Origin: an uncultured Bacilli bacterium
GTDB taxonomy: Bacteria > Bacillota_I > Bacilli_A > RF39 > UBA660
DNA length: 36,717 nt
Reading direction: 5' to 3'
Assembly: GCA_934098485.1 (NCBI GenBank)
Contig: CAKOOH010000010.1
Location: 1 to 36,717 of the forward strand
In this document: one piece after another, positions 30,928 through 36,717 of the stretch
Layout of the letters: the number at the start of each line of letters is the position of its first letter
How positions within the stretch are numbered: the stretch's first letter is position 1
Made by a program: the position numbers and the translations under genes
Notes under the pieces: generated by a model
What the model saw: only the letters and a program-made list of their open reading frames with translations
What the model was told of the DNA's origin: nothing
The model's database searches: none

Positions 30928-32097
30928 CATTTCTATTAGTTTTATATAGTTATCATAAATTTCATTAGTTACATCACTCCAGGTTTTATATAAGTCTTGA
31001 TAAGCTTTTTCACAAACTGTTTTATATTTTTTAGGATCACTTAAAACTTCAATTATTTTATCACTATAAGCATCGGGGGAATTCTTACTTATATAACCAT
31101 TTACATTATCAGTTACGGTGGCACTCGTTGCAGTATTTTCTAAAAAGATACCCGGTGTTTTTTGACTAGCAGCTTCAATTTGAACAATAGATGAAGCATC
31201 ATAAAAAGATGGAAACAATAATAAATCAGCTCTTTGATAATAAGAAGCAAGCTCCCAGCGATCAGTTATATTACCAGTCATTATAACATCTTCTTCAAGA
31301 TTTAATTTAGTGATATATTCTTTTAGTTCTTGCTCATCTTGGCCACTACCTACATAAATCATTTTAAATTTGAAGTGAGGTTTCTTTTCTTTTAAGGCTT
31401 TAATGCTATCGGCAATAAATAGAACGTTTTTTAGTTTGTTAATGCGGCCAACAAATAAAAATACTTTATAAGAATTATTTAAGTGATGCTTTTTATTAAT
31501 AAAATTAATAGATTTTTTAGGATCTTTGACTGGAGTCATTTCAGTAGCGTTATTCATTACTTTAGGCATTCTTTTTACATGATAATCTTCATAAAAGATG
31601 CGAGCTATTTCACTATTAACGGCCCAGCACTCATCACACTTATCAAAGCATTTAATAATTTGATAGTTAATTTTAGAGGCAATTAAATCAGATTTTACAT
31701 ATCTTAGAACATCTCTTTTAAACTGAGAATGCATAGTAGCAACGCAAGGTATATTATGTTTTTTAGCATACATTATTCCTAGTCTTCCAATCGTAAAGGG
31801 AGAGTGGATATGAACGATATCTAAGTTATACTTACTAAGTTCTTCTTTAAATGATTTATCAAATTTTGGAACTGATAAGGAATAATCAATAAAGGGAACT
31901 TTTAAAGAACGACATCTTACTACTTTATATGGAAACTCACTGTCATCACCTATGCGATTATAATAATCAGGAACAAAAACTATGACATTGGCATATTTGG
32001 ATAATCTGCGGGCATAGTTATCAATTACCATTACTACCCCATCTACAACGGGAAAGAACGAATCATTAAATAGTCCGATTGTTATTTTTTTTGACAT
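30910..32097 (-). CDS. Family 4 glycosyltransferase, diglucosyl-diacylglycerol synthase-like
   Basis: A 395-residue GT-B enzyme from the ATG at 32097. A GTG at 32106 overlaps the AGGTGAG site, so the inner start is preferred. The N-terminal 'GLFNDSFFPVVDGVVMVIDN' and 'PDYYNRIGDDSEFPYKVVR' match family 4 lipid glycosyltransferases. 'DIVHIHSPFTIGRLGIMYAK' and 'ATMHSQFKRDVLRYVKS' follow. The C-terminal domain has 'FLFVGRINKLKNVLFIADSI' and the donor-binding EX7E region 'FPSFYDASSIVQIEAAS'. It probably adds glucose to diacylglycerol for glycolipid or LTA-type anchors; substrate is inferred. Confidence 0.85.
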   Translation of the reverse strand: MSKKITIGLFNDSFFPVVDGVVMVIDNYARRLSKYANVIVFVPDYYNRIGDDSEFPYKVVRCRSLKVPFIDYSLSVPKFDKSFKEELSKYNLDIVHIHSPFTIGRLGIMYAKKHNIPCVATMHSQFKRDVLRYVKSDLIASKINYQIIKCFDKCDECWAVNSEIARIFYEDYHVKRMPKVMNNATEMTPVKDPKKSINFINKKHHLNNSYKVFLFVGRINKLKNVLFIADSIKALKEKKPHFKFKMIYVGSGQDEQELKEYITKLNLEEDVIMTGNITDRWELASYYQRADLLLFPSFYDASSIVQIEAASQKTPGIFLENTATSATVTDNVNGYISKNSPDAYSDKIIEVLSDPKKYKTVCEKAYQDLYKTWSDVTNEIYDNYIKLIEMNSNKK

Positions 32098-32116
32098 AAA
32101 ACTCACCTATAATCTC

Positions 32117-32125
32117 AGTATATCA
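32117..32125 (-). promoter_or_regulatory. Candidate extended -10 promoter of the glycosyltransferase gene
   Basis: TGATATACT on the minus strand, 19 bases before the start codon. Confidence 0.45.
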
Positions 32126-32170
32126 TGAATATTTTATTTTTATTTATTATTTGTACTTATTTGACAGTTA

Positions 32171-33376
32171 CTATTTATTTAACAAGAAATCAATAATATT
32201 TTTATGAATAATACCATTTTGAGAAAAATCAAATGTATCACAAGAAATAACATATTTAGGAAAATTATCTTGAATATTATTATAAACAGCAAATTCTCTA
32301 TCAATAATTTCATCAGTTAAATGATAAGCTACTTGATAATATTCTTTTACTTCAAACTTTGTTGCTATAAAATCAATTTCACCGGTTTCTAATGCTCCTA
32401 CTTTAACGTCATAACCTCTAGATATTAATTCATTGTAAACAATATTTTCTAAATATGCTCCCATTTGTTTTTTTCTTTCATTGTTTGTTACTTGACCTAA
32501 ACCTAAATCAGTTAAATAATATTTGTATTTTCCATTTAATATTCTTTTGCCACGTACATCATATCTATCTGCTTTATTTATTAGCATTGCTCTACACATG
32601 TATTCCAAATAATTATATATAGTCATTTTGGAAACTTCAATATTTTCACTAAGTAAATAACTTGATAAGCTTTCGGCAGAAAAAGTTTGAGATGGTGTGG
32701 TAATGATAAAGGTTAGTATTTTATTAAATAAATCAAGATCCTTAATTTTAAATCTTTCGACTATGTCTTTAATAACAATTGAATTATATACATCAGATAG
32801 ATATGTTTTAACTTGAAGTTCATCATTCATAGAAAATCTTTGAGGCATTCCTCCCCAAATAATATAATCATCAAATACCTTTTCTAGTTCATATTTATCT
32901 TTGTTTTTAATACCTTTAAATTCACATACTTCATCAAAAGTGAATGGATAAATTTTAAAACTTACATATCTACCGGCGATATGAGTTGCTAATTCTCCGG
33001 AAAGTAAATCACTATTAGAGCCAGTAATAAATATTGAAATATTCTCTTTGTATTTAGACTTAAGTGAATTTACTACTTTTTCCCATTTATCTACATTTTG
33101 AATTTCATCAAAAAATACATAATATTTATCATTATTAACTAACTTTTTTTCAATAAAATTATTTAGTTCTTTAGCATTTGTTATATCAATATAATCAGCA
33201 AATTCGAAATTAATATATATTATTTGTTCTTCCTTTATACCAGTTTGTTTTAATTCATCCATTATTTGAGTTAATATAACTGACTTACCACATCTTCTAA
33301 TTCCTGTTATTACTTTAATTAAATCTTGTTCATAAAATGGTCTAATGTTTTTTAGATACTTTTCTCTTTTTATCAT
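32171..33376 (-). CDS. AAA_14/DUF4143 ATPase (ATP-binding protein)
   Basis: A 401-residue protein from the ATG at 33376. The frame has another ATG at 33385, but it is part of the GGAGATG ribosome binding site. 'MIKREKYLKNIRPFYEQDLI' is a typical start. Walker A is 'ITGIRRCGKSVIL', Walker B is 'YYVFFDEIQNVDKWE', and sensor 'ISIFITGSNSDLLSGELATH' follows. 'GRYVSFKIYPFTFDEVCEF' leads to a winged-helix region and the C-terminal DUF4143 nuclease-like domain ('GEIDFIATKFEVKEYYQVAY'). Members are accessory genes of unclear role, likely tied to defence or mobile DNA. It is controlled by its own consensus promoter and operator. Confidence 0.92.
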   Translation of the reverse strand: MIKREKYLKNIRPFYEQDLIKVITGIRRCGKSVILTQIMDELKQTGIKEEQIIYINFEFADYIDITNAKELNNFIEKKLVNNDKYYVFFDEIQNVDKWEKVVNSLKSKYKENISIFITGSNSDLLSGELATHIAGRYVSFKIYPFTFDEVCEFKGIKNKDKYELEKVFDDYIIWGGMPQRFSMNDELQVKTYLSDVYNSIVIKDIVERFKIKDLDLFNKILTFIITTPSQTFSAESLSSYLLSENIEVSKMTIYNYLEYMCRAMLINKADRYDVRGKRILNGKYKYYLTDLGLGQVTNNERKKQMGAYLENIVYNELISRGYDVKVGALETGEIDFIATKFEVKEYYQVAYHLTDEIIDREFAVYNNIQDNFPKYVISCDTFDFSQNGIIHKNIIDFLLNK

Positions 33377-33395
33377 ATAATTCATCTCCTATTAC

Positions 33396-33424
33396 ATTAT
33401 AATTCAAATGAATGTCATTGTCAA
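33396..33424 (-). promoter_or_regulatory. Perfect consensus sigma-A promoter of the DUF4143 gene
   Basis: TTGACA and TATAAT are exactly 17 bases apart on the minus strand, about 20 bases before the start codon. It is the best promoter match in the window. Confidence 0.9.
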
Positions 33425-33475
33425 TTTTGTACAGTGTACTGTACAAAATTGTACTTTTTGTCAGTTTTGTACAGT
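33418..33475 (-). promoter_or_regulatory. Operator array: 30-bp palindrome plus third half-site
   Basis: CAATTTTGTACAGT (33422-33435) faces its exact complement at 33438-33451 around GT, giving 14-bp perfect arms. The half-site recurs as TTTTGTACAGT at 33465-33475. The 18-base unit TTGTCARTTTTGTACAGT appears at 33418 and 33458, exactly 40 bases apart (about four helical turns). The first unit includes the -35 box. A repressor or activator dimer is the likely ligand; no regulator gene is close by. Confidence 0.8.
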
Positions 33476-33482
33476 AGATATA

Positions 33483-34565
33483 CTATTTTATTTTATCACT
33501 AATATTAAGAATGATACCGATAGATGCCATACTTACAAGCAAACTAGAACCACCATAACTTATAAATGGAAGAGTTACTCCAGTTACAGGTACGATGCCA
33601 ATAACGACACAAATATTTAAAATCATTTGGATGATTATTCCCATTATAAGACCAAAGGAAAGATATTTACCGAATAAATCATTAGTACTTAAACTTATTT
33701 TAATGCTTTGATAAAAGATAAGGAAAAATAAAGAGGCAATAATGATAATACCAACGATGCCAAATTCTTCACTAATAATAGCAAAAATAAAATCAGTTTG
33801 AGGTTCTGGTAAATAAAAGTGTTTTTGAATAGAATTACCAAAGCCACGGCCGAATAAGCCTGATGGACATATAGCATATAAGCTTTGAATGATTTGAAAG
33901 CCACTACCTAAAGGATCAACCCAAGGATTTAAAAAGGAGACAATTCTGGCCATACGATATGGTGCAATGATAATTAGACCAACAATACCTAATATTCCAA
34001 GAAGTCCCATAATACCAAAAAAGGAAAGTTTGATGTTGGATGCAAATAGCATAGTTACAACCGTCATAACCATGACCATAGCAGAACCAAAATCAGGCTC
34101 TAACATTATTAATCCGAAAAAGAGAAAGATAATTATCAAAATAGGAACTACCCCACTTTTAAATTTTTTGACTTCTTTTTCATTATTTGCTAGATATTTA
34201 GCGGTAAATATAATTAAAGATAATTTAGCAAGTTCAGAGGGTTGAAAACCAAAAGAGCCGATACCAAACCAACTCCTAGAGCCATTTCGCACTTTACCGA
34301 TACCAGGAATTAATACTAAAGCTAATAATATTATAGAGGCAAATAAGATGATGTTAGCGTATTTTTCATAAGTTTTATAGTCGATTTTTCTTAATATACT
34401 TATGGCAATTATACCAGCAATATAAAATAATAACTGATGTTTAACATAGTAAAAGGAATCATTGAATTTGTAAGAACTCCAGATACTGGATGATGAATAT
34501 ATCATAAGAAGACCAAAGGTCCCTAATAAAAGACAAGCAAAAAAAATTAATAGGTTTCTTTTCAT
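33483..34565 (-). CDS. ftsW: Cell division SEDS glycosyltransferase FtsW
   Basis: A 360-residue membrane protein with about ten helices. Features are 'GLLMIYSSSSIWSS' near the start, 'SWFGIGSFGFQPSELAKLSL', 'MLEPDFGSAMVMVMTV' and the C-terminal 'VPVTGVTLPFISYGGSSLL', all marks of FtsW/SpoVE. It sits 39 bases after mraY in a dcw-type order, which supports FtsW rather than RodA. It polymerises lipid II at the septum with the class B PBP, whose gene is upstream. The usual murD and murG neighbours are missing here. AGGTGAT precedes the ATG. Confidence 0.93.
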   Translation of the reverse strand: MKRNLLIFFACLLLGTFGLLMIYSSSSIWSSYKFNDSFYYVKHQLLFYIAGIIAISILRKIDYKTYEKYANIILFASIILLALVLIPGIGKVRNGSRSWFGIGSFGFQPSELAKLSLIIFTAKYLANNEKEVKKFKSGVVPILIIIFLFFGLIMLEPDFGSAMVMVMTVVTMLFASNIKLSFFGIMGLLGILGIVGLIIIAPYRMARIVSFLNPWVDPLGSGFQIIQSLYAICPSGLFGRGFGNSIQKHFYLPEPQTDFIFAIISEEFGIVGIIIIASLFFLIFYQSIKISLSTNDLFGKYLSFGLIMGIIIQMILNICVVIGIVPVTGVTLPFISYGGSSLLVSMASIGIILNISDKIK

Positions 34566-34604
34566 TAAATCACCTATTAATATTTTATAGTTTTGCTTAT
34601 TAAA

Positions 34605-35597
34605 TTATAACCATACTCCGTAGATTATACCAATCATAGATAGCAAGAAGCCAACGACCCAGAACAATTTTACAATATCGGTTTCACACCAACCTAGTTC
34701 TTCAAAATGATGATGAAGCGGTGCTTTTAAAAATACTTTTTTATGAAATTTACGAATAGCAATTATTTGAATTAGTGAACATAACGTTTCAACAACGAAG
34801 ACGCCACCAATTAAAATTAAGGATAGTTCATGGCGAGTTAGGATAGCAATGGTAGCAAGAGCACTACCAAGAGCTAAAGAGCCCGTATCTCCCATAAATA
34901 CTTTGGCAGGATGAGTATTAAAGACAAGAAATCCTAACAAACCACCTACTAAAACAAAAGCAAAGATAGCAATATCTTGATAACCAGCAATCCAACTAGA
35001 ACCCCAGGCAATTACACCGTATGCTAAGAAAGCCATAACTGATAAGCCACCAGCTAGACCATCTAAACCATCGGTAATATTTACTGCATTAGTAGTTCCA
35101 ACAAGTACTAGTAAAATAAATAAACCAAAACACCAACCTAAAGGAATATTAATATTTAAGGAAGTAATTACTAAGTTAGAGTCACCACCATTGTTTTTAA
35201 ATATGATATAGAAAATAATGGCAATAACAGTTTGTAAAAATAGTTTAGTCAAAGTTTTAAGTCCAGCATTATTATGATATTTGACTTTTAAAATGTCATC
35301 AACCAAGCCTAAAAGAGCGTAAGATAGGAAGACAAATATTAGAATAATCAAATTGGACGATAATTCAACACTACCTCTTAAATATAAAACAAACATAATT
35401 ATAATAGTAGGAATAATAAATATTAAACCGCCAATGGTTGGTGTTCCTTCTTTTTTTAAGTGTCTTGCATTAATTAAGTGGCTAACACTTTGGCCAACGT
35501 GGAACTTTCTTAAAAGAGGAATTAATATTACGGCTGTAATTAAAGATAAGACAAAGCCAAGCATTAATCCTAAAATTGATTTAGCTAAAATTAACAT
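34605..35597 (-). CDS. mraY: Phospho-N-acetylmuramoyl-pentapeptide transferase MraY
   Basis: A 330-residue membrane enzyme with about ten helices that makes lipid I from UDP-MurNAc-pentapeptide and undecaprenyl phosphate. Signatures are 'KEGTPTIGGLIFIIPTI', the Asp pair in 'GLVDDILKVKYHNNAGL', 'VNITDGLDGLAGGLSVMAF' with its metal-binding Asp, 'PAKVFMGDTGSLALGSAL', and the His loop 'KAPLHHHFEELGW'. It follows the PBP gene and precedes ftsW. It has its own promoter and an AGAGGTG site. Confidence 0.97.
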   Translation of the reverse strand: MLILAKSILGLMLGFVLSLITAVILIPLLRKFHVGQSVSHLINARHLKKEGTPTIGGLIFIIPTIIIMFVLYLRGSVELSSNLIILIFVFLSYALLGLVDDILKVKYHNNAGLKTLTKLFLQTVIAIIFYIIFKNNGGDSNLVITSLNINIPLGWCFGLFILLVLVGTTNAVNITDGLDGLAGGLSVMAFLAYGVIAWGSSWIAGYQDIAIFAFVLVGGLLGFLVFNTHPAKVFMGDTGSLALGSALATIAILTRHELSLILIGGVFVVETLCSLIQIIAIRKFHKKVFLKAPLHHHFEELGWCETDIVKLFWVVGFLLSMIGIIYGVWL

Positions 35598-35620
35598 AAT
35601 TAAATGTCACCTCTTCATTA

Positions 35621-35650
35621 ATTATACAATTATTATTATTTTGTTGTAAA
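35621..35650 (-). promoter_or_regulatory. Candidate promoter of mraY-ftsW
   Basis: TTTACA and TATAAT are 18 bases apart on the minus strand, about 24 bases before the mraY start. It would allow mraY and ftsW to be made even if transcription through the interrupted PBP gene is blocked. Confidence 0.65.
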
Positions 35651-35682
35651 TACAACTTTACATACTTTACAAAAGATGGGAT

Positions 35683-36594
35683 TTAATGGAGTAATAATTT
35701 GACGGTACTTCCTTCTTTAGCAAAGTAGTTTCCTTCCGGAGACTGCTCAATTACTTTATCACCAGTACCAGAATATTCGATGGAAAAACCTTTAAGAAGT
35801 TTTTTAGCCTCAGTAAGATTCATTCCGGTAACATCAGGCATTTTGATATATTTTTGATCAAGCCAGGTATATTCTCTAGTGGTATCAGTATTTACTGCTG
35901 GGATGTTTTTACTATCAATGATGCTTAACATAATATTTTTGGCGATGGGTGCGGATACAGTTCCACCATACTGGCTTATTCCTTGTGGGTGATCAATGGC
36001 CACATATACAACGTATTTTGGATTATCAGCTGGTAAGAAACCAACAAACGAAACAATATAGTTCCCAATCATGTATTTGCCGTCTTTTACTTTCTGAGCA
36101 GTACCAGTTTTACCACCTACGCGATAATTTTCAATATAAGCATTTTTACCAGTTCCGTTTTGAACTACACTTTCAAGAGCGTATCTAACTAATTTTGAAG
36201 ATTCTTCACTGATGACTTTACGAACACTTTGAGGTTCGTTTAAAACAATTAAGTTATTAGTTTCACCTTCATTGATACTTTTAACAATATAAGGTTTATA
36301 TAAGGTGCCACCATTAATAGCCGCAGATACTCCTGTTACTTGCTGAATGGGTGTAACACTTATTCCTTGCCCAAAAGCGGTTGTAGCGGTCTCTACGGGT
36401 CCCATTTGATTTAATTTAAACATTATACCGCTTGACTCACCGTTTAAATCAATGCCAGTTTTTTTGCCGAAGCCAAATTTATTTAAGTAATCATATAAAA
36501 GGTTAGTTCCTAATCTTTGACCTAGAATAACAAAGCCAGGGTTGCTTGGTGTTACCATTGGAACATTTTTCTGGATAAAAATTTGATAACTCAA
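35683..36594 (-). CDS. Class B penicillin-binding protein (transpeptidase + PASTA), N-terminal half missing
   Basis: A 303-residue frame opened by a TTG at 36594 and carrying only the C-terminal part of a PBP2/SpoVD-type protein. Visible parts are 'SNPGFVILGQRLG', 'FGQGISVTPIQQVTGVSAAI', the KTG box 'VGGKTGTAQKVKDG', and one PASTA domain ('MPDVTGMNLTEAKKLLKG', 'VIEQSPEGNYFAKEG'). The membrane anchor, the pedestal domain and the catalytic S-x-x-K box are absent. The S-x-N motif is lost too, because Pro-Ser-Asn stands where Ser-x-Asn is expected. Similarity to the family stops at about 36547, and the sequence above it does not read as PBP. The gene is interrupted there. It precedes mraY and ftsW. 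Confidence 0.85.
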   Translation of the reverse strand: MSYQIFIQKNVPMVTPSNPGFVILGQRLGTNLLYDYLNKFGFGKKTGIDLNGESSGIMFKLNQMGPVETATTAFGQGISVTPIQQVTGVSAAINGGTLYKPYIVKSINEGETNNLIVLNEPQSVRKVISEESSKLVRYALESVVQNGTGKNAYIENYRVGGKTGTAQKVKDGKYMIGNYIVSFVGFLPADNPKYVVYVAIDHPQGISQYGGTVSAPIAKNIMLSIIDSKNIPAVNTDTTREYTWLDQKYIKMPDVTGMNLTEAKKLLKGFSIEYSGTGDKVIEQSPEGNYFAKEGSTVKLLLH

Positions 36595-36717
36595 GTTTTT
36601 TTAATTTGTTATCAATTTCTAATTCTCTGTATATTGTATTTGCATTAAAATTGAAATAAATAATTAATCTTACATGTTTTCTATCGCCATTTATTTTTTC
36701 AACTTCTACTCTTTCAA
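36503..36717 (-). CDS. C-terminal end of a possible large serine recombinase (start beyond window)
   Basis: An open frame that enters from the right edge and runs 70 codons to TAA 36503. It begins 'ERVEVEKINGDRKHVRLII' and continues 'YFNFNANTIYRELEIDNK'. Large serine recombinases typically end with an R/K-I-E/V-V motif followed by a beta-strand '...I.I.FNF' tail, which this resembles. Its last 20 or so codons are read from PBP DNA in another frame, as expected for a recombinase gene at the end of an inserted element. The family call is pattern recognition on a short tail and is tentative. A search of the sequence beyond the edge would decide it. Confidence 0.4.
   Translation of the reverse strand, partial: ERVEVEKINGDRKHVRLIIYFNFNANTIYRELEIDNKLKKLELSNFYPEKCSNGNTKQPWLCYSRSKIRN
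36540..36565. other. Presumed element/PBP junction (att site)
   Basis: PBP homology resumes at the Ser-Asn-Pro-Gly codons (36546 downward on the minus strand), while the DNA above encodes unrelated sequence. The exact core cannot be placed without the other end of the element. Confidence 0.4.

Noticed and set aside
33408..33620. Plus-strand frame across the operator region
   Set aside because: It spans the palindromic operator and the ftsW end, has no ribosome binding site and yields a repetitive Cys/Thr/Tyr sequence. It is not a regulator gene.
35640..35656. GTTGTATTTACAAC palindrome between the PBP gene and mraY as a terminator
   Set aside because: The stem is short with a 2-base loop and has no T-run on either strand. 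It overlaps the likely -35 box of mraY, so it is treated as part of the promoter region.

Overview
This is an AT-rich window, roughly 70% A+T by eye. It reads like a compact chromosome segment from a low-GC Bacillota, probably an uncultured gut Bacilli-type lineage. Supporting signs are purine-rich Shine-Dalgarno sites, many rho-independent terminators, TTG/ATG starts, sporulation-family genes (a SpoIVB-type S55 peptidase, YlbJ- and YlbL-like proteins), a monoderm Tad system and dcw-type wall genes. Tryptophan is encoded by TGG and TGA is a stop, so the standard bacterial code applies. Nearly all genes lie on the minus strand and many overlap by 1-8 bases. The lineage name is inference.

Layout. 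1-3000 is an accessory island: a GNAT acetyltransferase cut by the window edge, the decayed remains of a RhuM-family gene and of dinD, a peptidase E (S51), and a DUF2441-type protein that looks like an Arr-like ADP-ribosyltransferase fold. 3000-8870 holds surface and housekeeping genes: a lipoprotein, the LemA/DUF2207 pair, DUF4186, TsaC, a hemolysin III family protein and PnuC. 9011-10700 has tRNA-His and two convergent lipid genes (PAP2, psd). 10700-16415 holds a SpoIVB-type peptidase, the nusB-xseA-xseB operon and mutS. 16500-19500 holds an unrecognised 351-aa protein downstream of a YlbL-like PDZ/Lon protease, with a divergent YlbJ-like gene. 19490-25843 has a pseudopilin, a SEDS glycosyltransferase and a six-gene Tad cluster. 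25940-26144 is a small, strongly signalled gene with one apparent frameshift. 26195-30788 has a KsgA/Dim1-like methylase and a surface O-acylation operon (MBOAT, DHHW, DUF4358 lipoprotein, SGNH). 30910-33376 holds a family-4 glycosyltransferase and a DUF4143 AAA ATPase behind a consensus promoter with an elaborate operator. 33483-36594 is a wall-synthesis cluster (ftsW, mraY, class B PBP).

How the genes fit together. MraY, the PBP and FtsW form a lipid I / septal peptidoglycan module, and the second SEDS protein may be the RodA counterpart. PAP2 and Psd act on membrane lipids. The MBOAT operon probably acetylates a surface glycan. The Tad cluster and pseudopilin build a surface fibre.

The strongest anomaly is at the right edge. 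The PBP gene lacks its N-terminal half and is fused at about position 36547 to a different reading frame, whose sequence looks like the C-terminus of a large serine recombinase. This suggests an integrated, possibly excisable, element inside a cell-wall transpeptidase gene. A second notable signal is a 30-bp near-perfect palindrome with a third half-site, built around the -35 box of the DUF4143 ATPase gene. A third is the set of five exact TGATATAAT extended -10 elements, some placed directly after terminator T-runs.
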